DNA of 64,000 bases, from the NCBI GenBank assembly GCA_964020085.1, contig OZ026604.1, forward strand, positions 13,114,542-13,178,541, in the 5' to 3' direction. Within the stretch, counting starts at the first letter, position 1. Every line of letters begins with the position of its first letter. The position numbers and the translations under genes are program-made. The DNA is from Micromussa lordhowensis (Eukaryota > Cnidaria > Anthozoa > Scleractinia > Lobophylliidae). Of the stretch, positions 1 to 12,800 are shown piece after piece. Below the pieces are notes generated by a model. That model made no database searches. It was given only the letters and a program-made list of their open reading frames with translations, and was not told where the DNA came from.

Positions 1-888
1 GAACAGCTTTTTTGCGTCTACTGGTAAGCGACTGGCTGATAAAATAACAGCTACCTGGCCGAGTTGTCACTCAAGTGCAGATTTGCCGAAGTCTCGGTTC
101 CAGTTGGCTGAACTGGAGAAGCCGCTTGTGCTTCAGTAGCTCCTCGCTCTGAAGACAAACAAGGTGATCAGCTTGGACAAAATTAGGGCAAGATTGCTCA
201 AAGACTCTGCTCATACGATTGCACTATCTGTTACGAAGTTACTGAATCTATCAATTAAAACTGGTAAATTTCCTAAATTGTGGAAATGCTCTAAAATTGC
301 AGCCCTGTGTAAGTCAGCGGACAGGACAAATTCTTCAAACTACCGCCGGACCTATCTCTATTCTGCCTACACTCAGCAAGATTCTTGAGAAAGCTGTACA
401 TACACAGTTATACCACAGTTATACCAGTTCCTGGTTGCCAATAAACTCCTCTCAGGAAATTAAAACAGTTTAGATTCCGGAAAGGACTGTCCACCATATC
501 TGCTTTGACATCCTTTGCCGACGAAGTCCTTCTCAAAGCTTTTGACACGGTGGATCATCAAATCTTTTTGTCTAAGCTATCGGCGTATGGTTTTTCTGGA
601 AACTCGCTTCAATGGTATAGTTCCTATATCACTGACCGAAAACAGCGTACATGTTGTGGGAAGAAGATGTCTAAAGAGTTGCCAGTAACTCAAGGGGTGC
701 CTCAGGGTAACATATCCCGCCCCTTGCTGTTTGTCATTTATATCAATGATCTGCAAAGCATTCTGGAATGCTGCTGTGCGTCCCTCTATGCAGACGACAC
801 CATGATTTATGTATTTGAAAGTTGCCTAATTCGTTTGGTTTCAGAAAGCCAAGAGACCAAAGCCTTGGAAAGGGTATTACTTTTATAA
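1..888 (+). pseudogene. Non-LTR retrotransposon (LINE) reverse transcriptase fragment, broken
   Basis: This is part of a LINE reverse transcriptase already running at the window edge. Three pieces in shifting frames read like a CR1/L2/Jockey-type RT. A pre-RT segment reads ISLDKIRARLLKDS and SNYR near 164-345. The fingers and palm start with AFDTVDH near 537. The palm continues with GVPQGNISRPLLF, where the family usually has GVPQGSILGPLLF, and the catalytic YADDTMIY lies near 790-815. A TAG at about 138 and a frameshift after SNYR (about 345) break the frame. The YADD box is intact but the protein is not. It is a dead copy with its 5' part outside the window and its 3' part lost after about 888. 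Confidence 0.85.
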
Positions 889-1606
889 TATCATAAGTGA
901 GAAATTTCTGCTTAATTTTGGCGATAGTTTATAATTGCACAGGTGAAATTACAAAATATTGTCATGGAAACGTTTGGGGCGAAATTTCTCGATACGAAAT
1001 AATTTCACTTACAAACATATAGTCTTTCTCCAGCCCTGCTTAAAACCAAATTCACACAGATCCAGAGGTATTGCTTCGCGGCGCGGGGATCGCATTTACA
1101 AGGAAATTCAATAAAAACGATAAAATTGATACCAACGGATTTTTGCTATCACCCAAACGTCAATATAGAAAATTCGCTAGTTTCCTTAATTTGATTTATA
1201 ATGCGTATAAGATAAACATGTAAAATGTTTCACACGGCAAATCTTATTATGTCAGAAGAGAGTTAGTTATAGATATTTAAAAGCCCCACGTTACTTACAA
1301 AACCGCAGGCTTCTTTGGCGCTTACTTTGGATGGCCGAAGATGGTTCATCGAATATTTAAATAGATTTCAGCTGCTGCAATTCTTAAGATAACATGGGTG
1401 ACAGTACAGTCCATAACAATCAAATGACGACATTGTGGTTTTAATTTATCATGGGTTTGAAATGAATTGCAAGAAATCACCGCCAAGAAACTTACAACGT
1501 ATTTTTGCCAAGCGTCGTTCAGATGGACTTCGAAGTTTTCAACTTCAGCCCTCTATAATGGCCGAAATAAAAATCGGCGGCAAAACCCGGTTTGAGAATT
1601 TACTAA
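889..1606. other. Gene-free repeat-rich tract
   Basis: I see no gene here. The stretch around 900-1010 looks like interspersed repeat sequence. The only open frame reaching into the next hairpin (from 1435) shows no family motif. Confidence 0.4.
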
Positions 1607-1719
1607 AACAATTATTCCATTCGCCCTTGTTGGATATGAAGTGATTATAACCAACTCGCGCTACGCGCTCGTTGGTTATTTTATCTTCATATGCAACTCG
1701 GGCTCATGGAATAATTGTT
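1607..1719. repeat. Fold-back MITE family A, copy 1
   Basis: The element is bounded by aacaattattcc and ggaataattgtt. It folds through GTTGGATATGAAG / CTTCATATGCAAC and a central CCAACTCGCGC / GCGCTCGTTGG stem. Closely similar copies lie at 2710-2828 and 34500-34616. It has no ORF, so it must be non-autonomous. Confidence 0.75.
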
Positions 1720-1786
1720 ATAGTTTCTCTTGTCTCTTTATTCCCAAAAGAGACTTGGATGCAAAGAAAACGCCACCAAATAGACC

Positions 1787-1950
1787 ATTTCCGAGTTACC
1801 TAAAGCCTCTCTTTCAAAGCGAGGCCTGGTGCACAACCATTCATATGAAATTAGTTTAATTTGCATGTGAATGAAATCTCATTTTCATATGAAAGGATGA
1901 GCACCAAGACTCGCTTTGAGAAAGAGGCTAAAGTAACTCGGAAATGGCCT
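1787..1950. repeat. MITE family B, copy 1
   Basis: Imperfect inverted ends read ccatttccgagttac...taaagcctctctttcaaagcgag and, in reverse, ctcgctttgagaaagaggctaaagtaactcggaaatgg. The centre is AT-rich with two CATATGAAA motifs. A second copy lies at 45940-46066. Confidence 0.7.
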
Positions 1951-2270
1951 ATTTAGAAGTTTGTCCTGAAAGTCTTGGAGCCATGCTGGAATATCGATAA
2001 ATCGAAAACTGGAAACACGGACATCCCATACTTGGAGTCTCTGTAAAAATTCCCTTTGGTCTTTGAGCATTGGACAGTCCGATTACAAGCTTTGAGTAAA
2101 GAAATCATTTTCCTGTGTATCGACCTGGTTGCCCTGATCCGTCAACTGGTAATATTCAAGCAGCTCATTCCCAATGGGGATTTTGTTTGTTTTGCTCGTT
2201 TACAGCGAAGCTGTTTCTGTTTTTCTTTGTCTTACAAGTCATTATCATGAAGTTCGATGTTGTTGTTGAA

Positions 2271-2348
2271 CTGGAACTAGCTTGCAACTGTCATTATTTG
2301 CATTTGAAAAGACTCGCCGCATTAGCCTCAGTTGCAAGCTAGTTCCAG
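2271..2348. repeat. Hairpin with a 20-bp perfect stem
   Basis: ctggaactagcttgcaactg at 2271-2290 is matched exactly by its reverse complement at 2329-2348 across a 38-bp loop. It is probably a tiny MITE. No coding content. Confidence 0.75.
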
Positions 2349-2599
2349 GCCAAAATCGAGAATACGAATATTTAACAATTATTGCCTCAGGCTTGTGAAT
2401 ATTTAACAATTATTATTCAACAAATTGTAACACTATCCAAATATGGTCATAATGCTCTCGATATCTGTCATCTGTAGGTAACAGATATCCGGCGGTATAC
2501 GTAGCTTCGTACGTGGGAAGAAAAAGTGAAGTGAGAAAATGTCGACAGAGAGATTCACAAGGATTTAGGCTGTTTTGTTATCAATTTGTTGAATAATAA

Positions 2600-2712
2600 A
2601 ACAATTATCCTGCTCAATCTCGCGGAATATCGTCTGATTTTAGCCGGCTCGGCCTACGACCTCGTCGGCTAAGTATCAGACGATATTCCGCGCGATTTCG
2701 CAGGATAATTGT
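2600..2712. repeat. Fold-back element, about 113 bp
   Basis: acaattatcctg opens and caggataattgt closes the element. Inside, CGGAATATCGTCTGAT pairs with ATCAGACGATATTCCG and AGCCG with CGGCT. It abuts family A copy 2, sharing the aattgttaattatt boundary, so two hairpins stand side by side. Confidence 0.75.
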
Positions 2713-2812
2713 TAATTATTCCACAAGCGCGCCTTGGATATGAGATGGTAGATAGCCAACGAGGCGTATAGCGCCGAGTTGGCTATAATCATCTCATATC
2801 CAACAAGGGCGA

Positions 2813-2828
<16 letters not shown>
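2710..2828. repeat. Fold-back MITE family A, copy 2
   Basis: It has the architecture of the copy at 1607: GGATATGAGATG and CATCTCATATCC arms around GCCAACGAGGCG / CGCCGAGTTGGC, between aattattcc and ggaataatt ends. Confidence 0.75.
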
Positions 2829-2845
<17 letters not shown>

Positions 2846-4270
2846 AATAGAGCAAACTAAACTTTAAAAAAACGCCTCAAAAAAATCACGCCTACGCTCA
2901 CCATATTCGTAGAGCATGGTATAATGGCTCATAGCCCATGATGGCTAAGCCAATGAAAACTCTCGAATTGCATTATCCAATAATCCAGTTTTTGATAATG
3001 GTGATTATAACCCACCGATTAATTTTCGCACGATTTTATTGGCTACTTTACGTCACGTGGTGTAAATCATTAGACAGTTATTACACAATAAGCCCACCTG
3101 CGTCGATATTTGTCCTCCGATTACTTCCGTCGAAAAGAAGCAAAGCCAGTGTGAAAAGTGTTTCGACATGGCATTTTTATTATTTTATGTACAGGGAAAA
3201 AACACAAACTCGTTTCGTAGAGTCTGGTTATATCGACATTGACAATAAAATGCTGGTCGCAAATGCTGTTCCGGAAAGTGCAAAAAAAGTCAACAAAATA
3301 CGAACGAACGACTGTAAGCTAAACAGCGCTGAGTTTTCGAGGTTTGATCTAAGGGACGTTGTGAGGGTTTATTCACATGATAGTTTATCAAGGTTTTGGT
3401 CCAATCACAGTGGAAATAAAGTTAATTAAACCAATTAAATGTACTTGCTATTGTCAATCGCGCGCGTTCACCATCTCATCAACAGTGGCTTTTTACGCGC
3501 AGTTTGCGAGCGATATTAAAAATTAATGGAAGGCATATAAAATATATAAACCCCCTTGGCTGAGACATTGTCCTTAAAATTTCACATTTGCCCTCGAAGC
3601 TTCGCTTCTAGGCCAAATATTCATTTTTCGGACTGATGATCATCTCTCAAAGTAGAGTAGAGGTTAAAATATTTTAAACTCTACTTTATTTATTTATTTA
3701 TATTTTATTTATTTATTTATTTTATTTATTTTCCCGAGACGGAGTAGATCTCTCCTCCGCAGAGGCTCGAACGTTCGGGTAAGTACTTGGTGTATCCCTT
3801 ATCATAGTGTATTTAGAACGTAGCATAGTATATTTATCCTTGTTATAGTGTATTACACTATAATATCTGGAGAGGATACATGAAGTACTTAGGAACGTTC
3901 GTTATATAAATCCGCTGTGCCAAGTGAGTGCAGGCGCAAAGGATCGACCGAAGAACGCTGAATCTTATTTGTCATTGCCACGCCTCAATGAACAACTACA
4001 CGCACAGATCACATGGTTTAATTAATATATCACATGGTCAAAATGGCAAGTGTTTTTCGCTCATTTTAAAACGTTCTGCCTCAAAGAAAATGCCAACAAG
4101 GAGGCTACAATTGTCTCAAAGTCAGTAGTAAATTCGGTATGTTGTCGAAACCATTCTGTTAGATCAATAAAATAACTAAATAAAGTGTTGCGAAAATTTC
4201 ATAGTTGTTTTGATTTACTCATTCATATCGACATAAGCGATATTTTCACGAGAATTTAAAAGGTTTCTTT
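2829..4270. other. No recognisable gene; low-complexity ATTT tract
   Basis: A 163-codon open frame at 2938-3429 has no motif, no splice support and unusual composition, and I do not call it a gene. A TTTA/ATTT tract lies at about 3685-3735. The remainder is AT-rich and unassigned. Confidence 0.4.
3768..3901. repeat. Short inverted-terminal element
   Basis: cgaacgttc, then taagtacttggtgtatcc, is mirrored by ggatacatgaagtactta and gaacgttcg about 100 bp away. The interior repeats atagtgtatt motifs. It is probably a MITE. Confidence 0.6.
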
Positions 4271-4309
4271 AATTGTTATTTTTAGCAAAATTTTCACAGC
4301 TAACCTGTT

Positions 4310-4515
4310 ACTCCGAACTTTTTTGCATGTTTGGTGTTTCTCGGAATAACATTTTCTTTCATTATACGTGTACTAATTTCCTCTTCAGAGACATCGAGAA
4401 AAGCGCGAGGCAGCCATTTTGGAAATTAGTCGGAGGTGAATATAGCGGAATATGACTCCATTCTCGACCAATGAGATCGCGCGAATTTCTATAATCACCT
4501 GAGTCATTAGTTTGT
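4310..4515 (-). repeat. Interspersed repeat family C, copy 1
   Basis: This is the inverted counterpart of 43540-43770. Shared blocks are GCGCGAGGCAGCCATTTTGG, the TATAGCGGAATATGAC box, CATTCTCG, and TTTCTATAATCACCTGAGT. The ggtgattatag ends are themselves inverted, which suggests a MITE plus attached flank. Confidence 0.65.
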
Positions 4516-4838
4516 TTGAAATCTAATATATTTCATATTTTCCAAACAAAAAAAGAATAAGTGTTTTACTTCGAAGGCCCCTCCCCCCCTGAAACCCGCG
4601 AGGGGCAGTCTTGTATGTCTTCTTTTTCTCTTACAAGAACAATAATTTGGTGGACGATTCGGAAGAGCTTGCTTCCCCCCGGATAGTGGCCATCTTGGGC
4701 GTGGTATCTGGCAGAGGCTCCCGCGCTTTCCTCTGTCGCCGGTAACCCTGTGCCTGCAGTTACCTTACTCAGCGGATCCTCCCCACCAGAAAAATACTTA
4801 GGATAACTTAATCAACACACACAATGAGATGATAAGAC

Positions 4839-4844
4839 TTTATT
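4839..4844 (-). promoter_or_regulatory. Candidate poly(A) signal of the SLC12A8-like gene
   Basis: On the minus strand this reads GAAATAAAGTCTTATC followed by a T/G-rich stretch, which is a good 3'-end context. It would give a 3' UTR of about 1.85 kb after the stop at 6687. Another AATAAA lies near 6374. Which is used is unknown. Confidence 0.35.
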
Positions 4845-6686
4845 TCCGTATCAGTCGTTTTAGAGCATTGCTTCTAACCTACACAGTGAAAGGCGATGTA
4901 GTCAGTTAATGTTAACTAAAACCCCGCCAAGCGTATGCTGTTGTCGTTCAAACGTTTCAAGTTCGTCAATCCTTCATTACATACCTCGGTCTACCCACTG
5001 TTAATGATTCCCATTCCTTAAAGTTTTTAATTTCCACTTTAACATTTTACTATCTTGGAACCATTATTTTGAAGTTTTCATCAATTTGAATATTGTGCCA
5101 CCGCAAAAGAAACGCAGCTCGCTTGATGAACAAAGCGTTTAGCCATCAACTGAAAGTCGTTAAAATGTGATACGATTGTGTAAATTAAAGAAATTTCATA
5201 GACTACATGCACCTGGAGTCGGCTTTTTGATTGAAGATCAAGCCAATTTGATCCAGGATTTGTACGGAAATTCACTATCATGAATTAAATAATGATAATT
5301 TCTAATGTATTATTGTCGCCAAGTGTTTACTCCGGAATAGAACCCTTAAGACTTTTGACTTTCCAACGAGCCTAGCCAAGAAAGCGATAAAAAGACAACT
5401 GATAATTCTCTACTAATCATCCTAGCTCTTTCATCTTTTTCGTTGTTAATTTGTTCTTAGCCCTTTGAGACAAAATAGGAAAACAAAAATAGTGCTCTTG
5501 AACAGTTAGTTATAAACTAAAATTTTCCACGGAAATTTTTAAAACCTAAATAAACCAAACAGCTGCTTTCCCAACTGAAGGCCTTCAAAATATTTAATAT
5601 ACACCCTGCATTATAAATAAATATTTTCATTTATATACAAACAACTAAACGTTTAAACTGTAATTTTCTTTAGCCATTTGTATCTATGCACTCTTTTTCC
5701 AATTTCTAAAATTAACTACGTAACCAAAAAAATTTAATCCATATGTAAATCTAACTAAAACATCTCTTCAAGAATTGTTATCTTTACTTCTCAAAAGTAA
5801 TCCTGCATCATGTAAAATTCAAAATTGTACACCAGTCAGCCTTGCACTCTTAAGGCCAAGAAATAATATTTTACCAACTTTAAGTTATTGGTCCCTCGGA
5901 TAACAATGTATCCAAACTAAACTAAGTATAATTTAAAATTAAATTGTTTTCTTCTTTTTATGTCTAAGTCACCAGGACTTACATGTATAACTGACTAAAA
6001 CTGTCATAGCTAAGAATAAGATACACTTAACTGGCCCCGAGTGAAACAGTTGGTTTTGTTTTCCCGAGAATCTCGATGTTATCCCAAGACGACATTGAGG
6101 GGGGAAAGATCAAGGCTCAAAGGAAAACCAAAACAAAGTGTTTGCCAAGGGACCAGTTATAAAGTGCTTTGTTATCTAGCTGGAGTTTAGTGTAAAGTAA
6201 TAAGGTAAGAGGAAGTCAAAGTATCCTCTGGTTAGTGGGGGAGCGGGTAACAATTGCACAATTGTTGCCTGCCGGAGTGACATTTAGATTTAGCCATCGC
6301 CACATGACCATAAATTAACCAATAAGAGCATGCATTAAACTCCAGCTATATAGCAACAACAATTGTCTAAGTATTTATTTTCTATATTATGGTTGAGAGG
6401 ACATTCATATGTATTTTACAAAACCCAGCAACTTAAACAATAAATACTGCTTATGACAGTGACATCGAAATTGAAGTGCTGACAAATAAATATTGTCGTC
6501 ATTAACAGGGCAATGAAGTACAGTGGAGATAAACTATTGTCTGGCACGAGTAAGGACTCTGCCTGGAAATAATTTCAATACAAACATAACTTCTCAATGT
6601 ACACAAATAAATAGCTAAGATAACACTTGTTTCAAGTGGTTTAAAGTACCCTTCTTACCCATCCCCCACTCCCCCCCCCCTGTCAG
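4845..6686 (-). other. Probable 3' UTR of the SLC12A8-like gene
   Basis: This is AT-rich with no coding signal. A fold-back repeat lies at 6030-6350. It is the transcript tail only if the signal at 4839 is used; otherwise it is intergenic. Confidence 0.35.
6030..6350. repeat. Fold-back repeat family D, copy 1, with attached module
   Basis: The first half (6030-6180) runs from taactggcccc to gggaccagttataaagtg, with inverted TTTTGTTTTCCCGAGAATC and aaccaaaacaaa blocks. The second module carries ctggagttta / taaactccag ends and a core AGTCAAAGTATCCTCTGGTT. An inverted counterpart of that core lies near 63528-63633, again close to a family D hairpin (63783). Confidence 0.6.
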
Positions 6687-6837
6687 TCACTGGGGGCCGA
6701 TACTTGTTACCATGGAGGACTGATGTCGTTTGTCTCTGTAAGAGAAGTCTGTGTTCTCTTCAGTCAGCTGGTAAGTAGACAACTGATAAGGAATACCAGT
6801 GACTGGAACCACAATCTGTTGCTGTGAAGACTGCTTC
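6687..6837 (-). CDS. SLC12A8: SLC12A8-like exon 12, C-terminus and stop
   Basis: Acceptor AATACAG. It encodes a cytoplasmic tail with [32 protein letters not shown] and final SIGPQ, then TGA. The QLTEENTD and RHQSS blocks resemble the tail of vertebrate A8. Confidence 0.9.
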
Positions 6838-9800
6838 CTGTATTTAGAAAAACAAACAAAAGCAAAGTCCATCATGCACTCAGATGTCACATGCCCAAAA
6901 CCACTTCGAGTGGAGCCTGGGTACTAGCACGCTGGATACTTCAGTTGGCAAAAGCTGCCACACAGACTACAAGCACAAAAACAAAATAGGGAAAGGTAAC
7001 ATAAACTCTTTCATGAATGAGCTACGTCACAGTTTGTACATCTTGAAAAGTTAAGCCTAACTTTTTCAAGTTCATCATTTGTAATCCGTGCCAATCTTCG
7101 TCATCCTCAACCATCCTTGTTCCTTTATGGTTTATTATTATCTCTTTGGTGTTTTTCTATCTTAGTAAACTATTACTTTCAGGTTTCCTTCAATTTAAAA
7201 GTAGTTTGCATGCGGCCAAAATAACAGTTACAACTGAGCTCCTTTAACAAGCACCTCTCTTGTTTTGGTCCATCTTAAATTTAATCAAGAGAAAATTTTC
7301 TCTTGATTTAATTTAAAACTCTCTAAAGCAGTAGAATCTGAGACTGATCACTAGATACTGACAACAGGCTTTGGAAGGCATTATATCAGGGATAATACGA
7401 TTTTTTAACAATGACAACAATTGAAGACAAACTTTGAACTATGATGCGCACAAAGTATTGCCTACCTTGTCAGCTTGTCCCACAAAGACTGGACCCATTT
7501 GGAAAACACAAACTCAGAAGCAACTCCTGTAACAACAAGAAATACCAACTTCATTTTTAATTACTGTTTGCTGATGATCACTCGGGGAATATAATATTAC
7601 CATGTTCTCTTTTATTCAACAAGCTTGGACATCCTACAAATATTCTGTAAGGTTATCAGAAATAACGGGCCTTATGGAAAGCGGCCCTTATGGGATGATT
7701 TCTATATAAACCCTGCTTGGTTGAAATCGTTGATAACTCTCTGGCTGCACTTTAGGACTTTCGTGTTTTTTCCTGGAAAACAGTTTTTGGTTGGTCTAGT
7801 TGAGAGGATTCTTTGATATTGTTGCACCATTTTCAACAAGAAGCAGTTGGAAGGACAGACTGAATTAAGTGTGATCAACCACATCCACTGAATTTATTTT
7901 CCCAGTAGAACAATGGCTTTGGACTTTGATAATGCTACTGGTATTCAATATCATTAGTAAAGAGAAATTGCCCTGAGAGATCTAGAGTTTGGGCTTTTGA
8001 GCTTTTCACAGCTGGTTAGCAGGATAGTGCCGAGCATAAGATTAGACATATGTGACATATATAGACATATATCTTACATCACTACAGGACTCGAAAAATA
8101 TTGAATTCCAGCTTGCCCTTGGGACAAGTAGCTCTACAATTTTGCTTGCCTTGGGCAATTCTTAGTTTGCTCTTTTAATGATTTAGTTGGTAGACGGCTT
8201 GCCTGATCCCTTGCCCATCAGGAAAGTGGGCAAGAACTTCATGCTAGCCCACATATAGAGCATTTTCCCATATTGTCTTATCCATATATATCCATATATG
8301 GGTATGTCCTATCCATATATGGATATGTGGGCTAGCATGAAGTTCTGACCGGAAAGTGAGAGTGAAAAGTTACTTGCCCAGAAGGAGAATCTACTTGTCT
8401 CAAACAACCGGCAGGACTTGACACTAACTTTTCAACTTACTAGCCAAGTGGCTGTGACTACTTAGATGTTACTAGCCAAAAACACATTTTTACCAACCAA
8501 GCGTTGAGGTTGGCTAACTTAGAACATAAAAGTTTTGCTACACGCTTATTTTGCAGTTTGGGGGTGCGCATATTTTGTGACACTCAAATTCGCGATTTTG
8601 CAAAACTTTGTATTTTGAAACACTTTAACTTTGCGTTTTTGAGTAACACAAAATTTGTTTCCTTGGCAATGCTACTTAAACATGTCTTTGAATTTAGTAA
8701 ACTGACTATATCAAAGGTACAACAACGTCAAAAATAACAAAAACGTAATCTGTTATGTTATGACACTTTCTTATTCGTGTTACTTTAATTTTGCAATTTT
8801 TTTTTTGCAAAATTGATGTGTCACAAAAATTTCAGTTAGGTCCAATTACAGCAGAATTACTAGCAGAGACTTGACATAATAACACTGCACTCTAGTTTCA
8901 ATAAAGTTCCAGTTCCCGAAAAGACTTTCAGGACTCTGTTTTTCTCTGAGACTTCCTTGGAAAAATATCGAGTTGGCTACCATTAGTGTCGAGTCCTGAA
9001 CTGGACGGCACTTCTTTTGAGCCCCACACTTTGGCAATGATTAATTCTCAATTTGTTTACAAGTATGCGCTTCATGGCAAATTAAATGACAAAACTGATA
9101 GTACATTTTAACTGACTAGTAATCGTCAGAAAAACTGGCTTTTTTCCTGTGAAAAGTCTCAGACTCCCTTTTTTTAAGTTAGCCCATTTTCTGATATTAT
9201 TGCATTAACAACTGCCTTAGGTGCCTGAGACAATCAGGAGCTTCCACTATGGGCAGTCAGCTCCCAGATGGAAACTGCTTTCCAAGGAAAAAAAAAACAG
9301 GCACCCATCCCATTGAAAAATCAGTGGATAGAGAGGGAGAGAAAGGGGAGACAGCTTTGGGAAGAGCCTCCACCCTGAAGACAATGCACCCAAGAAAATG
9401 CACAATAAAATGCACTTGCATCCAAGAGCACATGGAATCCTGCTGCATCGACATACCTCCGACGGCAAAGTCAGACTAACTTGTGCTTGTTGTTTTAAAC
9501 TCTGTTAAACTGCACTAAACTACATTTAAAATTGAAAACTGACAACAAGTAGCTTCCTTACCTTTAGACAGTCCAGGGTTGGCCTGACCAATATATATGT
9601 ATACTAACAATGCCACAGAAATGTTAGCCAGTGCATATCCCCAGTTAATAAGGAACATTATCAACACACTAGCAAATGCCTGTAACGTGAAATGTAATGC
9701 ATTACAATAAAAAATTAGACAGTTTAATTCTCAAAATCACCACAGCTGCCAATTTGTACTTTCACTAATAGTAAATGAAAACAAAGATGAAGATGAAATT

Positions 9801-12800
9801 CACCATCAACATAGTCTTTAAGTGCTTGTAAAAAATATTGCAATCACAACAATTATCATCAGTGAAATTGGGGGGATGGGGGAAAGGGGCTTGACAGCAA
9901 CCCTCTGTCGTCTGGGATTTGTTTCCTTCTCTTTTTATGAACATCTAAAGGCTGGTTTTCACCAGCAACCGAGTCGTAACGGAGTCCTAATCAGAAAGTA
10001 GAGCGTTACAATCTAGTGAAAATCAAATTGACAGAGTGAGAAGCAGAACAGCAATTCTGCTCATGACTCCATCGCTTACGATCTAGTGAAAACTGGTTTG
10101 TCGGAGTCTGAAGCAGAAGCCAAAGCATAAACCGATCACAATTTGCGATTCCGGGCCTTGTGATTGGTTGGTTCTTCAACTTCTACTTCCAACTTCGACA
10201 ATCTAGTTTTCACTGGATCATAAGTGATGGAGTCGTTCAGTAAACACCCGCATATAAGAACACTGATTTTGGAGGTCAGGCTGATCAGGTTCTTATATAT
10301 CGGGTGCTTAGTGAAAAATCAGCCTGAAGGTGTTCTTAAATTGTTCTTAAAAATTGGTGGTGGAAATCAGAACTGTAACAAATATACAAAAAATAGCCTG
10401 AGATTAAATTAGCATATTTAATGTAAAAGAAAATTAATAAATATCATGACAAAAAAGAAATCAGCCTTATTTGTAGTTAACAAGTAAACAGAACAAGAAA
10501 ATATGCATCAGTATCTGGGTAACTGCACACCTACCCACTAGATCATTTGAAGAGACAAAGCTCAAAGTAAATACAAAACAGCATCACAGCTGATGAGTGT
10601 AGTTATCTGGCAGCAGGCCTTCTGTATGATCAGAATTTTTTGGGGTCTTATCCATTTTATAAGAACATTTCATATTTCCAGGCTGATTTTGTTCTTATAA
10701 AAATGGTGCTTTATTTGCCAAATTTCAGCCTGGTGTTCTTAATCCATGTGTTCTTATATGCGGGTGTTTACTGTAATTGGAATTGGAAGAAATGAAAACG
10801 TTGTTTCTTCCGACTTTTTTTATGTTCACTAGGTCATAAGTGCTCTTATGACCCTGACTATGCCGCTAGTGAAAACCAGCCTTAAGAGAATCTTGATTTT
10901 CTAGGGGAGGGGGGGTGTGTTATTCCCCGGCAAAGCACTCAATTTTAAAAACTCACCCCTGCCAGTGATACCCATCTGTTACACAAATCGGAATAATATG
11001 AAGAAGGCTGTTTCTCTATCTCCCACTTGATCTGGTGCTCTTCATTGTAATAGTCCTCTTTCTTTCTATGTTCTGAATATGAGAGGAAAGACCACTGAAA
11101 CTAGTGTAATAGATCTTGGAAACTTCAGCACTTGTTGGTGTTACCGCATTAGTTTGCTGCATGTGTACACCCATCCCAGTTTGTCAGTTACTTGTAAACT
11201 GTACAATAAAGGCATAATTATGGGCCGCCGTCACCGCCAAAAATACAAACGTTGCAAACAATTTAGAATCAATTGAAACGGTCTAACTGTTATTTTCAAA
11301 AAGGTCCAAACGTTTCAGGAATGATGCAGTCAACATGCTCTTAGACAGGTGTCCTGCGTTCAACTGGAAAACTCAACTTATAAACGGTTTAGACAATGTT
11401 GAAATGGTCTGGCCCTCGACCACAAAACGGTACAACAAAACCACTAACGATCCATTCAAAAGGAAAATAATTCAGCTTTCCTTTGTAAAACGGTGCAGAA
11501 TAAAGTGAATCGGTTTAACTGCGCAACAACGAACGGTTTAGCACAGAGAGAAATGGATTAAACTAAAGGCAACTAAATTAGCGAAAACGGATTTGGTTTA
11601 GCTTTACATCAAATGGCTGAGTGTACTGCAAATTGGTTTAGCTCACTGTGGATTGGACTAGCGAATTGCAAATTGGTTTAGCCTACTAAGGATTGGTTTA
11701 GCCTATTCTTATTTGGTTTAGCATATGGTGGATTGGCCTAGCATATTTGGATTTAGTTTAGCGTACTGTGGATTGCTTTAGTCTGTTGTTAATTGGTTCA
11801 GCTTATTGTGGATTGGCTTAGCATATTTTAAATTGGTTTAGCGTATTGTAAACTGGTTTAAAATGGTTTAGCGTATTGTGAATTGGTTTAGCATTACATC
11901 AAATGGTTTAGCGTATTGTAAATTGGTTTAGCATTACATCAAATGGTTTAGCGTATTGTGAACTGGTTTAGCGTTACATAAAATGGTTTAGCGTATTGTG
12001 AATTGGTTTAGCATCACATGAAATGGTTTAGCGTATTGTGAGTTGGTGTAGCATTACATCAAATGGTTTAGCGTATTGTGAACTGGTTCAGTTAGCATTA
12101 CATCAAATGGTTTAGCGCATTGTGAATTGGTTTAGCGTTTTGTGAATTGGTTTAGCTTCCAATCAACTGGTTTAGCGTGTTGTGAATTGATTTAGTGCTA
12201 CAGCAAGTGGTTTAGCATATTGTGAATTGGTTTAGCGTCACATCAAATGGTTTAGCGTATTGTAAATTGGTTTAGCGTTACATCAAATGGTTTAGCGTAT
12301 TGTGAATTGGTTTAGCGTTACATCAAATGGTCTAGCTTATTGTGAATTGGTTTAGCGTTGGATCAAATGCTTAAGCGTATTGTGAATTGGTTCAGCGCTA
12401 CATCAACTGTTTTAGCGTGTTCTGAATTGTTTAGCGTTGCATCGAACGGTCAAGTCTATTCAAAATGCACAGTGCAGCACACTGTTAATGTTTTAGCGTT
12501 TTGCGATTTTATCAAATGATCAGCGCGCCGAGACCGCCAAAAATACAAACACGAAATGGAACAGCCTAGAGTGAATTGGATCAGCCCAGAGTGAATTGGA
12601 TCAGCCCAGAGTGAAATGGATCAGTGATCTGTATGACGTCAGCAATGTTAAATTTGGCGCGAAAATAGACTCACGTCCTCTGAACTAAACAGTCCAGACA
12701 GGAAGACGAACTTCGCCTCTTTTGTGTTGCCTTCGACCTTATCCGGTAAGTTTGCTTTTTCTTGCTTTTATTTCCCTCAGTTGATGTTCTATATCTTAAC

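Noticed and set aside
2938..3429. 163-codon open frame
   Set aside because: No domain, no heptad or signal pattern, in repeat-rich AT DNA with no splice or expression cue.
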